From positions 1-46,503 of the IMG/VR virus record IMGVR_UViG_3300037316_000092: a stretch of DNA of 46,503 nt; one strand, given 5' to 3'. This document shows positions 1 through 8,409 of this stretch, in pieces (position 1 is the first letter of the stretch; each line of letters opens with the position of its first letter). The position numbers and the translations under genes are program-made. The notes beneath the pieces are model-generated. The model did not search any database. It had not been told where the DNA came from and worked only from the letters and a program-made list of their open reading frames with translations. This DNA comes from a virus.

Positions 1-112
1 GCGCACCCGTGACTCCAGGAGAACCTTGTGGCCCCTGTGGTCCTGCTCCGGATCCGCCAGCACCACCGGTTAATCCCTTTATTTGTACTGTGTTTATCTC
101 AGAGATGGTAAT
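1..112 (-). CDS. Collagen-like (Gly-X-Y) fibre protein, 5' end only
   Basis: The minus-strand frame entering the left edge encodes ISEINTVQIKGLTGGAG followed by collagen-like triplets (GPQGPQGSPGVTGA), so it looks like the start of a trimeric fibre protein running off the window. It lies directly downstream of the polyglycine fibre gene, and its in-frame upstream stop (TAA) is only a few codons before the repeat-rich part. No ATG, GTG or TTG exists between that stop and the repeats. The best initiation candidates behind the AAAGGA site are ATT (112-110) or ATC (106-104), both rare. The role in host attachment is inferred from composition and neighbours. Confidence 0.55.
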   Translation of the reverse strand, partial: MTISEINTVQIKGLTGGAGGSGAGPQGPQGSPGVTGA

Positions 113-124
113 TGTCCTTTCTTA

Positions 125-1060
125 CTACACTAACCAAAAATCGGCAGTGATAATATCTGGTGGTGTTGGTACTGCCGATGGTGCAACATTCATATTAATG
201 GTATCAAATGTAGTTATTCCATCTCCATGCGTTGTAACTGATAGCGTGTAGTCACCATTTATAGTTTCTGCGCTACCAATTACTTGTTTTACACCATTCT
301 TATAAACTATAATTGGTTGCGTTGGTGGATTATAAATAAATGCACCCCCTGATGGTATAGTAAACACTGTATTTGTTCCATTGATCGCACCGACTAATTG
401 CACATCTAATTCTTGCGTTCCACTTCCGCCACCACTTGACCCAAAGAATATCTCTAAGTACCCGGAACCTCCAGATCCGCCAGCCCCACCAATGCCTTGC
501 AATACCACATTGTACGCGCCGGCTCCTCCCCCTCCTCCACCTGCGCCGCTATTAGGTGCAGCATCGGATCCTACAACACCGTTTACACCTGTTGCTCTTC
601 CTGAGTTGCCACCGGCGCCACCAGCCCCTAAACCACCAGACCCTCCTCCTCCGCCCCCTCCTGCACCAAATCCAAATAATCCATTTCCTCTTCCACCTGT
701 TCCTCCTGCAAAATATCCATTTGTGCCTCGATAGCCATCAGTGCCTCCATTTTTTATTCCACCAATTCCGCCAGCAATCCCGCCTCCTGCCGCTTCAATA
801 ATATTAATTAGACTATCTCCTGAAAATATTGTGCTTTGTCCTGGTCCGCCAATAATAATAGTATATACATCACCAGAAACAACTGGAACATTGGTTACGC
901 TAATTACTTGTCCAGCAGCACCACCATTGCCGCCATTACCCCCATTGTTTACACCAGGATAACCATTAGCTCCCCCACCAGAAGCATTGAGGCCAATTAA
1001 ATTAACGCCAGCAGGACAAGTCCAAGTTCCATTAGATGTGAATAATATTGCTGATGACAT
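125..1060 (-). CDS. Polyglycine-rich tail fibre / adhesin
   Basis: This 311-residue protein opens with FTSNGTWTCPAGV, the entry typical of glycine-rich phage fibre domains. Residues 25-205 then carry many GGxGG and poly-Gly runs. Known adhesins of this composition (for example S16-type gp38) fold as packed polyglycine-II helices whose loops bind the host receptor. Residues 215-311 are a non-glycine beta-rich domain containing the stretch IVYKNGVKQVIGS, typical of fibre tips. The gene sits among LamG, collagen-like and sugar-modifying genes, fitting a host-recognition cluster. The fold is inferred from composition; the exact receptor cannot be told. Confidence 0.75.
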   Translation of the reverse strand: MSSAILFTSNGTWTCPAGVNLIGLNASGGGANGYPGVNNGGNGGNGGAAGQVISVTNVPVVSGDVYTIIIGGPGQSTIFSGDSLINIIEAAGGGIAGGIGGIKNGGTDGYRGTNGYFAGGTGGRGNGLFGFGAGGGGGGGSGGLGAGGAGGNSGRATGVNGVVGSDAAPNSGAGGGGGGAGAYNVVLQGIGGAGGSGGSGYLEIFFGSSGGGSGTQELDVQLVGAINGTNTVFTIPSGGAFIYNPPTQPIIVYKNGVKQVIGSAETINGDYTLSVTTHGDGITTFDTINMNVAPSAVPTPPDIITADFWLV

Positions 1061-1077
1061 TGAGTTTTATTCCCATT

Positions 1078-1209
1078 TTATGTATTATCTATTTTACTAT
1101 TTAGTTTTTGTAATGCATATACACGAAGCTCTCTAGCATCAACTCTTTCTTCGATTGATGCGTGGATTTTCTTTGTTTCTTCAAGTGTAGTAGCAAAAAT
1201 TTGTCTCAT
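1078..1209 (-). CDS. Possible small helical protein (43 aa)
   Basis: An ATG at 1209 opens a 43-codon frame ending TAA at 1078. It encodes a charged, helical peptide (MRQIFATTLEETKK... ending KLNSKIDNT). It fills the gap between the glycosyltransferase and the polyglycine fibre. No good Shine-Dalgarno sequence precedes it, so it is weaker than its neighbours. It could be a small coiled-coil virion or chaperone peptide, or just intergenic sequence. Confidence 0.35.
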   Translation of the reverse strand: MRQIFATTLEETKKIHASIEERVDARELRVYALQKLNSKIDNT

Positions 1210-1239
1210 TACACAATATGCAAAAATATTGGCCGGCGC

Positions 1240-2517
1240 TTAAAATGAACTCTCAAACACATTAATGTATCTTTGAGCTGATGTTTCCCAACTATTTTCT
1301 TTAATATATGTGTTTTGTAGTTCAATTTGCTTTTTTGCTAACGATGGATTAGAAAACAATAAATCTAATTCTTTTGCTATTTGCTCTGCTGTATCTGCCT
1401 TTATAGTCGGCATATCACTAAAATGTGGTATACTAGTACTAATTATTGGAATACCTGATGCCATTGCCAATCGTGCTGCCCCAGATGCTCCAAAAACTTC
1501 GTGCCCTGGAATTGATATATAAGGGAATACACCCACATTATTGCTACGTAAATAAGTATTCATAACGCTATCTGATTGAAACCCTCTAATTATAGCTACA
1601 TTATCGTGTATATTTAGGTCATCTATTAGCTTAATTAATTCATTATAATATGCTTGATGCCCCATTGTATTGTGTGGGCTTTCTGAAAACAATCCGGTAA
1701 AAAATACATCTGGATATTTTGACTTTAATATCGCAGCAGCTTTTATAGATTCTGCAAAATTCTTATACTGAAAACCGAAACCACTTGTAATAAATGTATG
1801 TTGTGATCTATAATTATTCCATAGTTTAGTTTGATCTTTTATTGGATAGCAGCCGTGTGGTATTACATAAATTTTAGCATTAACTTTCTTTTCATTTTTT
1901 AAACAATCTTTCGCCCCTTGTAAATGCACTATAATTTCTGGCATTGCCGCTTCATAAATAGTCTTATCTGCATGCATAGGAAAAACAGAATGCATAGTTA
2001 TAATCACGCGATAGTCTGACAACTGGGTCATTAGTGATAACCAGTGTCGTGCATTTGGCCATATTCCAAATTCGTGTTGAATATTAATTATATCTGGATC
2101 ATATTGTTTTATTGCCGCAACCAATTCAGATATTTCCCCACCACGTTTCCAGCATTGTACAACATGATCATTATTTATATTTGGCGCTCCTGATTCTGGT
2201 AGATCTATTTTCTCGGCAAATATTTTATAATCTGCAACTTTACCAACTAACTCATTAAATAGAAATTTGCTATATGTCGCAATACCACATTTCCCGCCGT
2301 AGTTAGATACCAATGCAACTTTCAAGTCAGATGCTAATTTTACTATATTTTTAGATTTAAATTCGCAACCTTTGAATTTAAACTCCGACATTAGTTTTGC
2401 TGATGAAATATTATCTAAACTTTTTGGCACTTCTACAACTCTTAAATTACTATTATTAAATATACTATCTGAAATAATACATATATTATTATCTCTTATT
2501 CCAGCGTATCTTGTCAT
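1240..2517 (-). CDS. GT4-type glycosyltransferase
   Basis: A 425-residue GT-B-fold glycosyltransferase of the group 1/GT4 type. The N-terminal Rossmann half begins near residue 64 with VALVSNYGGKCGIATYS, a nucleotide-sugar transferase glycine loop. The C-terminal donor domain shows TSGFGFQYKNF and the family signature around HEVFGASGAARLAMASG, with the EVFG acid in the expected donor-binding place. The enzyme should move a sugar from an activated nucleotide onto a glycan or protein. It starts two bases after the pyruvyltransferase stop codon, so the two are probably co-translated. Being next to fibre genes, it may decorate virion fibres or alter host surface sugars; that target is inference. 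Confidence 0.8.
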   Translation of the reverse strand: MTRYAGIRDNNICIISDSIFNNSNLRVVEVPKSLDNISSAKLMSEFKFKGCEFKSKNIVKLASDLKVALVSNYGGKCGIATYSKFLFNELVGKVADYKIFAEKIDLPESGAPNINNDHVVQCWKRGGEISELVAAIKQYDPDIINIQHEFGIWPNARHWLSLMTQLSDYRVIITMHSVFPMHADKTIYEAAMPEIIVHLQGAKDCLKNEKKVNAKIYVIPHGCYPIKDQTKLWNNYRSQHTFITSGFGFQYKNFAESIKAAAILKSKYPDVFFTGLFSESPHNTMGHQAYYNELIKLIDDLNIHDNVAIIRGFQSDSVMNTYLRSNNVGVFPYISIPGHEVFGASGAARLAMASGIPIISTSIPHFSDMPTIKADTAEQIAKELDLLFSNPSLAKKQIELQNTYIKENSWETSAQRYINVFESSF

Positions 2518-2518
2518 T

Positions 2519-3481
2519 TTAGTCCTCGGACAGTATTTTGTTAATATGATCTTTTAAGTTATCATATAAATCCGATTTTAGTGGCAGGTGATTTATTTTT
2601 TTTATACTATAATTAAATTGATCAATAAATGTTTGTTTAGATGAAGCATAATATGATATAAATGCCCCATCATTTAGGTATGAACTATTCAGCTTATCGT
2701 GATGAAATAGCGAAATGTAAGGTATTTTTAACATCTCTGCCAATACAATACCATGAAATCTTTGTGTTATTATAATATCATATTTAGAAAACATCTTAAA
2801 TATTTCTTGGCTCTTTCTTGGCACATCAACCAAATAATCATAACTTCTATTTGTCATACTATTTATTATCTCTATTGCTGCATTTTCATCATTTTCCTCT
2901 TTATTATTACACATTGCTGCAAAATTAATATTATAATTGTGGGCTATTAAATGATCTACAAATTGCGAAAACTCAAACTTAAAATGATCCCATGAATTAT
3001 ATTTCCAATGCTCATCCGTATTTTTAGGAACAACATAAATATTTGGAAGTATAAGAACCGATTTTGATTGTGTTTTTATTTTATATTCTGGCGTTAATGC
3101 ATAAACCAAGTCAGGTATAACCATTACATTATTGTTTAGATTTTTAACTTTCTCTAAACCGACCGGAGAACGTATCGCAATTAGCCTAGCAGTACTCATT
3201 AAATCTTTGTGAGAAGCGCTTATAGCTGTCTCTGCACCTACACCAACATAAAATATCTTCTTCGTTTTAATAAGATTTAAACACTCTTCGCTAATGTTTA
3301 GATCCGAATTCAAAAAAGAACCCCCGCCAAAAAAAACGGCAGAGGTATCTTTTATATTATTAACTGTTATGCTGTCAGAAAAAGAAAAGTTTATATTTGG
3401 AAACAATAGTCTAAATGCTTCACAAAATAAATTATCTCCCGTATTTCTTTTTTTGTAGAAGCCAAAAACTAAAACTTTCAT
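2519..3481 (-). CDS. Polysaccharide pyruvyl transferase family protein
   Basis: The 320-residue protein matches the polysaccharide pyruvyl transferase (CsaB-like) family by eye. It has an N-terminal GFYKKRNTGDNLFCEAF motif (the NxGDe loop), FFGGGSFLN near residue 50, and the C-terminal ITQRFHGIVLAEMLKIPYIS segment (RxH and following) characteristic of these GT-B-like enzymes. Family members transfer a pyruvyl group from phosphoenolpyruvate to a sugar, giving an acidic ketal. It precedes the GT4 gene by one base. A phage could use the pair to modify its own glycosylated fibres or the host envelope; the sequence does not decide which. Confidence 0.78.
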   Translation of the reverse strand: MKVLVFGFYKKRNTGDNLFCEAFRLLFPNINFSFSDSITVNNIKDTSAVFFGGGSFLNSDLNISEECLNLIKTKKIFYVGVGAETAISASHKDLMSTARLIAIRSPVGLEKVKNLNNNVMVIPDLVYALTPEYKIKTQSKSVLILPNIYVVPKNTDEHWKYNSWDHFKFEFSQFVDHLIAHNYNINFAAMCNNKEENDENAAIEIINSMTNRSYDYLVDVPRKSQEIFKMFSKYDIIITQRFHGIVLAEMLKIPYISLFHHDKLNSSYLNDGAFISYYASSKQTFIDQFNYSIKKINHLPLKSDLYDNLKDHINKILSED

Positions 3482-3514
3482 ATTTGCTTCTTACCCATAT
3501 TACCGCCTTACACA

Positions 3515-3763
3515 TTAAACGAAACTAACTGCCCAAACTATTTCTGTTGGTGCCGATACATGATATTTGATTACAAGCACAAACCCATGATGACGTTGAA
3601 CTAAATCCCATGTAAGATGATTGTGATGAGGATTACATGGTACTTGTACTGGTGAGTTTTTAAATTCAACAAGAACTGTATCCGGTCTACCGTATTTCAT
3701 CTCTACTTCAAATGTATCTTTACCAACTACTAGAAGCTGTCCATTCATTATTTTTTCGCTCAT
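3515..3763 (-). CDS. Small beta-rich protein of unknown function
   Basis: This 82-residue protein starts at an ATG with a strong AGGAG site five bases upstream. Its sequence alternates hydrophobic and polar residues (GQLLVVGKDTFEVEMKYG, VLVIKYHVSAPTEIVW), as in a small beta sandwich, and contains a His-rich loop (NPHHNH and QRHHGF). I do not recognise a family. Lying between LamG and sugar-modifying genes, it may be a small virion surface or carbohydrate-binding component, which is only a guess from position. Confidence 0.7.
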   Translation of the reverse strand: MSEKIMNGQLLVVGKDTFEVEMKYGRPDTVLVEFKNSPVQVPCNPHHNHLTWDLVQRHHGFVLVIKYHVSAPTEIVWAVSFV

Positions 3764-3858
3764 TTATTCTCCTATTATCTGCTTAATTTTTTATTACACT
3801 TCCATCTTGTCCGCTGTGTCTAACATAGCAGAAACTAGAAAGCTTTATGTTACTGCTA

Positions 3859-4632
3859 TTAAAAGCCAGTATTTATACCTGACGATGGGCCTCTTATAAC
3901 CCCAACCGCCTGCAATAGAAATGTTTCTATTTGATATACGTCTGCATTACCGCCATATACTGCGAGATCTCCTATTGATCCGTTGAATTGTAGCGATACA
4001 CTTCCACCAAAATTCAATGCGCCAACACAAAATGTAGTAGGCACAACAGTTCCAGCAGTAACCGTTACAGGACTGCCGGCAACTTGATCTACTCGTAATG
4101 TCAAAGTTGCGTTTGATCTGATGCAAGTAACTACGTGAGTTGTTGCAGCGGCCACGGTAGCAGAAGCAGTAAAAACTCCATGCGAATTTTCTTCCACAAA
4201 CGAAAATACTCCGCTGCCATAAGATAGATAAATATAACCGTCGCTACCTGCATCTGCGAAACTCCATACCATACCGCCAGATGATGCAGGATTAACAACA
4301 CAAACTACCGTCATAGCAGATTCCGGAGTTGCAAATACGGTTGCTATGCTGTCTTGCTCTAAATATTGGCCGCCAGCGAAAGTAAGTCCGGCAGAACCAG
4401 CAGTTGTTAATAGAGCGCCAGGATTATTGCGAGCACTGTAGGTTCCTGCAATGGCGTTATTGCTCCAGGTTGGCCTTGCATCTGCTGTATTTTGTATAAA
4501 AGCATTTCCTGTCGCTCTATTAAGGACAGAGCGAACTTTTAGAGAAGGATATGCTGCCTGATCAAACTGAACAAACCGTCTGCCAGGGCTTAAAAGACAA
4601 TATTGGGGGGCGCTAGTTGCAGGGAATTTCAT
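3859..4632 (-). CDS. LamG / concanavalin-like jelly-roll virion protein
   Basis: The 257-residue product looks like a laminin-G/concanavalin-like lectin domain. It has LTFAGGQYLEQDS near residue 103, hydrophobic strands such as MTVVCVVNP, a central YIYLSYGSG strand, and the closing LQFNGSIGDLAVYGG strand typical of LamG_3 domains. These domains bind sugars in phage fibres and appendages. The start is the ATG at 4632, with AGGAG in the leader. It heads the adhesion cluster at the left of the window. Its leader carries an inverted repeat around the ribosome site, annotated separately. Confidence 0.7.
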   Translation of the reverse strand: MKFPATSAPQYCLLSPGRRFVQFDQAAYPSLKVRSVLNRATGNAFIQNTADARPTWSNNAIAGTYSARNNPGALLTTAGSAGLTFAGGQYLEQDSIATVFATPESAMTVVCVVNPASSGGMVWSFADAGSDGYIYLSYGSGVFSFVEENSHGVFTASATVAAATTHVVTCIRSNATLTLRVDQVAGSPVTVTAGTVVPTTFCVGALNFGGSVSLQFNGSIGDLAVYGGNADVYQIETFLLQAVGVIRGPSSGINTGF

Positions 4633-4664
4633 TAGATAATCTCCTATGTATTAACTTATCTAAT
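4630..4664 (-). promoter_or_regulatory. Inverted repeat enclosing the LamG gene ribosome site
   Basis: On the minus strand, ATTAGATAA (4664-4656) is repeated inverted as TTATCTAAT (4639-4631), a perfect nine-base stem. The 16-base loop holds the AGGAG ribosome site, and the stem runs into the ATG at 4632. Such a hairpin could tune initiation of the LamG protein. Function is inferred; AT-rich stems arise by chance in this genome. Confidence 0.4.
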
Positions 4665-4697
4665 GATATGGGAGATTATTACTATGTTGTACCAATT

Positions 4698-5078
4698 TTA
4701 TATTAGCAGTAGCAACTTTTCGAACCTTTTTTGATTAATATTAAATGGCAAGCAAGAGTAAAAATTATATATTTCATCATCTCCCTCTATTGCCATTACA
4801 AAATCATCAAAACTTATTGAACGCCCATCATCGTTTGGATCAGCAAAATCCCAACACAAACTATACTCAATGCCATTTACAATAAACTTTTTTATTATAC
4901 TTTTAATTCCGTTGCTTAAATAAAATCCACATTTGCACTTATACTCAAATGTATCCCAATTAGGATGTTCTACATCAAATGAGCAATTTATATTTTCTCC
5001 ACAACTAAAACATTTAATTACATCTGGGTGATTTTTAAATATGTTGCGTATTATTTTTCTATATCCTCTTAATATCAT
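4698..5078 (-). CDS. Putative zinc-ribbon protein, unknown
   Basis: This 126-residue protein has a strong AAGGAG site nine bases before its ATG. Residues near 23-52 contain IKCFSCGEN and YKCKCGFYL, two cysteine pairs spaced like a zinc ribbon. The rest is mixed alpha/beta without a motif I recognise. It starts 11 bases after the LAGLIDADG-methyltransferase gene ends and may share that gene's transcript. It could therefore be cargo of that selfish insertion rather than a virion protein, since neither neighbour suggests a structural role. Confidence 0.65.
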   Translation of the reverse strand: MILRGYRKIIRNIFKNHPDVIKCFSCGENINCSFDVEHPNWDTFEYKCKCGFYLSNGIKSIIKKFIVNGIEYSLCWDFADPNDDGRSISFDDFVMAIEGDDEIYNFYSCLPFNINQKRFEKLLLLI

Positions 5079-5089
5079 TTTCTTTCTCC

Positions 5090-7078
5090 TTATTTATTAT
5101 TCTTGAACATATAAATATATTCTTGTTTATCTGATTTTAACATATGATCTCTTTTTGACTTCAATGTAATTTTCTCCTGCACATCTCCAAAATACTCTTC
5201 GGATATTGTTATTATTTTGCCATATTTCTCTGATATATTTACTCCAAACCACTTGTCTTTTTTCAACATATATTTAACATTTTCCAGTGTTTTTCGCCAA
5301 TAGACATTATAAAAATAATCTTCGCCCTTTGAATATGCTTGTGAAAGCGCATTTGAATACACTTCCTGATCAAAATATGGCGGGCTTGACCAATATAAAT
5401 CAATAGAGTTTTCTTCACCTTTATAATACTCGGAACCCGTTTGTATTACTTTGCAGTCATTGAAATCAAAAAAACTAATCATTTCATTTAACTCATCCGC
5501 TGTTAATGGATCGGTTCCAATATATTTTCTTCCACAACTCATAGCACCAAGCAGTCTTCCACCAAATCCGGCAGAATAGTCACCAACAACATCATTAGGC
5601 TCCGAATACCGTAAGCATATATATTTTGCTATAACAGGCTTAAATATACTTATCTGTGAGGAAATCCAACCTTTTTTCATACCACTGATTATTGATTTAC
5701 AGCTAAAATTTAATTCTTCTGCTTTTGAACCGTGTAGTCCAAGCTTATTTTCTACCAACTTTGTTAATAATTGTTTATCCGAAAAAACCTCTACTATACT
5801 TGGCTTGTCCCTTGTCTTTGATTTGAAGTATGATCCGCAGAAATATTTACATATATAGTTGCCAATTCTTGAATGATTATCTAATATTGTATTTGTTATA
5901 TCTATATTTGTGTTTTTTATACTATCTAGTTCGTTATTTAGATTTTCAATATTATCTGGGTAAATAAATCCAATTTCCATAATTCTATTGACTATTGGCT
6001 CGATTATTTTCTTTCTGTCTTCAATAGAAAGTTTTGATAGATATTCTTTATCCATAGTCAAGTCGGGGCCGCAGTTATTTATTATAATTGGATTATCATA
6101 TTTTTGATTACTAAAAAGTTTTGGATGTCTTTTCATGTTTAATTCTTTAAGAAATTCAAATCTTTCAAATTTCCTATCCAAATAAATTGTAGCATTGTTA
6201 TATAGCAGCTCACAAACTTTATGAACCTTTAAATTGCCGCTGACAATAACCTCATATGTATTATTACCAGTTTCACTTATATAGTTTATTGTTAATGGCA
6301 AGTTGTATAAACGAAATTTTTTATTTATAATTGCGCATAATTCTATTGTTCCAACTATATTCCATCGATGTTCCAAAGATTTTTCATTCTTCTTAATACA
6401 GCCATCTCCGTCAAAAACTCCGCGAATAAAATGAAAATCTAATTTTTTGTCAAGCCAGTCGGGATATTGTATTTTGAAACTTTTTGCCTGCATACACCCC
6501 AGATTTGTAAGTTTTTCACAAAAATATACGCTATTTATACATACACCAGAGTTGTTATGTTCTGTTTTGCGTTCTTCATCATGAGTCGTTCTTGTTGTAA
6601 TTAATTTAGGATCATAAGAAAGAAACTTACAAAACTTTTTAATGTGGTCAATATCGTTTGATTTTAATCTCAAACTAAAAGATCCGTATTCTTCGCAATT
6701 ATAAGCATCTGCATACAAAAATCCAAGCCAATAAGCCTTTTCTTCTGTATCAATTTGATCAAATATGTGTTCATCAAAAAAATGCAACCTGTGTGAAGAG
6801 TTTTTGTCTCGTAAAATCCCTTCTTTCTGTGCCCACGCCTGAACTTTCTTTTTTCCTATATTGAATTTTATTCCGAGATTTTTGGCCGAAACTCCATCCC
6901 TATAAAGATCAATTATGCCGTCTATTTTATCTTCTGAAAAATCTTCATACTTAATTGAAAAATTATTATTTTTTACAATAGTTTTAGTGTCTACATATGA
7001 TTTTCCTATTTTTATAGCAATATCTCTCGTTGCAAAACCGTTTTCGATCAATTTTTTGATTTCTTCTAACTCTGACAT
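5090..7078 (-). CDS. LAGLIDADG homing endonuclease fused to DNA methyltransferase
   Basis: A 662-residue three-part protein. Residues 1-95 hold two HTH-like repeats (NGFATRDIAIKIGKSYV and DGVSAKNLGIKFNIGKKKV). Residues 110-310 form a two-motif LAGLIDADG endonuclease: YWLGFLYADAYN (116-127) and FIRGVFDGDGCI (217-228) carry the paired catalytic acids. Residues 400-662 form an amino-methyltransferase with the SAM loop DYSAGFGGRLLGA (500-512), GTDPL (521-525) and catalytic SPPY (565-568). It should cut a specific DNA site and methylate adenine or cytosine N4. It has its own TTGACA/TATATT promoter and an AAGGAGAG site, and sits between capsid and fibre genes, as expected of a homing insertion. Whether the methylase protects the cleavage site is unknown. 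Confidence 0.88.
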   Translation of the reverse strand: MSELEEIKKLIENGFATRDIAIKIGKSYVDTKTIVKNNNFSIKYEDFSEDKIDGIIDLYRDGVSAKNLGIKFNIGKKKVQAWAQKEGILRDKNSSHRLHFFDEHIFDQIDTEEKAYWLGFLYADAYNCEEYGSFSLRLKSNDIDHIKKFCKFLSYDPKLITTRTTHDEERKTEHNNSGVCINSVYFCEKLTNLGCMQAKSFKIQYPDWLDKKLDFHFIRGVFDGDGCIKKNEKSLEHRWNIVGTIELCAIINKKFRLYNLPLTINYISETGNNTYEVIVSGNLKVHKVCELLYNNATIYLDRKFERFEFLKELNMKRHPKLFSNQKYDNPIIINNCGPDLTMDKEYLSKLSIEDRKKIIEPIVNRIMEIGFIYPDNIENLNNELDSIKNTNIDITNTILDNHSRIGNYICKYFCGSYFKSKTRDKPSIVEVFSDKQLLTKLVENKLGLHGSKAEELNFSCKSIISGMKKGWISSQISIFKPVIAKYICLRYSEPNDVVGDYSAGFGGRLLGAMSCGRKYIGTDPLTADELNEMISFFDFNDCKVIQTGSEYYKGEENSIDLYWSSPPYFDQEVYSNALSQAYSKGEDYFYNVYWRKTLENVKYMLKKDKWFGVNISEKYGKIITISEEYFGDVQEKITLKSKRDHMLKSDKQEYIYMFKNNK

Positions 7079-7098
7079 ATGAACTCTCCTTGTCTCTA

Positions 7099-7127
7099 AA
7101 TATATATCGAGTTATGCCTATTGTCAA
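7099..7127 (-). promoter_or_regulatory. Sigma-70-type promoter of the LAGLIDADG-methyltransferase gene
   Basis: On the minus strand a perfect -35 box TTGACA (7127-7122) is followed after 17 bases by TATATT (7104-7099). The start codon is at 7078 behind AAGGAGAG. It lies just downstream of the capsid gene terminator, so this gene is probably transcribed independently. Confidence 0.75.
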
Positions 7128-7192
7128 TGGCTTGGGGCTACTTTTTTTCATTTATTTTGTTTGGGGCCAAGAAAAATCAATGTCCCAAATAC

Positions 7193-7225
7193 AAAAAGAG
7201 CGGACGATTTCTCATCCGCTCTTTT
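7193..7225 (-). terminator. Hairpin terminator after the major capsid gene
   Basis: AGAGCGGA and TCCGCTCT form a perfect stem around a 10-base loop, flanked by A and T runs on both sides, so it could act in both directions. It lies about 40 bases past the capsid protein stop codon. Confidence 0.8.
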
Positions 7226-7261
7226 AAGTTAGTTTAAGCTAACTACTTGTTTTTACTTGGA

Positions 7262-8278
7262 TTATGCGCCGATTATGACAGACTTATTGCCTTTTGCGGT
7301 GCCTCTTGGATTTACTATCCCAATTCCAATTATTTCGTTGACTACCCAACCGAGTTTCAGTTGCTTAGGTTCGTCAGCTGGCAAAACTTCAATGTCTTGT
7401 CGTATTGGCATCACTCCAACGAACTCAGGGTCGCTCGCGCCGTATACCGTCCCTGCTGGCACGATTTTCGACACTAGTATGTCTGCACCCCAAATGTGAG
7501 CATAGAGCCCTGTTTGGAGAATTTCGCGCTGTGTAACGGGGTCAACTTCTCCACCGCCAACACCTTGTCCGCCGCCCGATCCCCATTTGAGGATGTCATT
7601 GAACTCGTTTATGTTCATGAAGAACTTAGTAGTTACCAAGTCCCAACGATCAATCTGAACTTTGATTTCAGCTAGGTCGCGTTTTAGGAGACCTTGATCG
7701 GCTATGTCCATTGCGGTGTTTTCAACTGTTGAAGCATTATCAAGAGCCGCGAAAATATTTGCGTCTTCTTGTGCCATTATTTCTTGACGAGCTTTCTGCA
7801 CGGCCCTGTCAATAACGTTGAATCTGCGTCGTTTGACTTCTGCAATACGGACTGTTGGATTCGAGAACACTTCGAACTCGGGAACAACAACGCGGTCGCC
7901 GAATACACGTGATTCGGGGCCGGTTCCGTTTGAAGAAATTACAACTGCGGCAACATCGATATCGCGATCGTATGTTGGTAGTGCTCCTTGTGGAAGTGGA
8001 TCCACAACTAGAGTTCTACGTGCAATTCCATGGTAATCTAAATTTCTTCGGATTGGATTTGCCATTGCCTGTGCGAGTGCAATTTTGCCTTCTTGGGTTG
8101 AAATTGCTCGGCTGATTAGATCGTCGCGCCGGCTATCAGAAACACCTGGTGAAGTTAGACCAGCATTTGAAGGTACGTTTTCTGTATTGAGTAAACCCGC
8201 GAGTTTCACAATTGTTTGTAGAGCTTCTTGAACGCTTGATGCATTAAGTTCGCCCCTATTATCAAATAAATTAGACAT
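7262..8278 (-). CDS. Major capsid protein, HK97-fold type
   Basis: I place the start at the ATG at 8278 (MSNLFDNRGELNASS), six bases behind a strong AGGAGA site, giving 338 residues. A longer frame opens at 8356 but has no good ribosome site. Residues 75-110 (DYHGIARRTLVVDPLPQGA) and the following acidic loop resemble the N-arm and E-loop of HK97-like capsid proteins. Residues about 140-180 (EFEVFSNPTVRIAEVKRRR and the following helix) resemble the spine helix, and the C-terminal part gives the P-domain beta sheet. Isolated transcription between two strong terminators suits the most abundant virion protein. The fold is inferred by eye; position after the protease/scaffold and a decoration protein supports it. 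Confidence 0.85.
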   Translation of the reverse strand: MSNLFDNRGELNASSVQEALQTIVKLAGLLNTENVPSNAGLTSPGVSDSRRDDLISRAISTQEGKIALAQAMANPIRRNLDYHGIARRTLVVDPLPQGALPTYDRDIDVAAVVISSNGTGPESRVFGDRVVVPEFEVFSNPTVRIAEVKRRRFNVIDRAVQKARQEIMAQEDANIFAALDNASTVENTAMDIADQGLLKRDLAEIKVQIDRWDLVTTKFFMNINEFNDILKWGSGGGQGVGGGEVDPVTQREILQTGLYAHIWGADILVSKIVPAGTVYGASDPEFVGVMPIRQDIEVLPADEPKQLKLGWVVNEIIGIGIVNPRGTAKGNKSVIIGA

Positions 8279-8409
8279 TAGATATCTCCTATTGGTTGGA
8301 TTAGTTGCCAGTTTCCCAGCTCGAAGAAAACGATCTTCGTAATCTACATACATCATTATTGCTATATTTTTGTGTTTTCTTTAATTATTTGTGCATTTTA
8401 ATATTTGTA

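Noticed and set aside
381-734. Plus-strand proline-rich frames opposite the fibre gene
   Set aside because: They are the antisense reading of glycine codons of the polyglycine fibre, with no ribosome site.
3764-3858. Possible terminator between the LamG gene and the 82-residue gene
   Set aside because: Only short imperfect inverted repeats without a T-run on the coding strand.
5090-7078. Intein inside a methyltransferase
   Set aside because: HTH repeats precede the LAGLIDADG part and I see no splice-junction Cys/Ser or His-Asn motif, so a domain fusion is the better reading.
8279-8356. Extended N-terminus for the capsid protein (start at 8356)
   Set aside because: No good ribosome site, whereas the ATG at 8278 has AGGAGA at ideal spacing.
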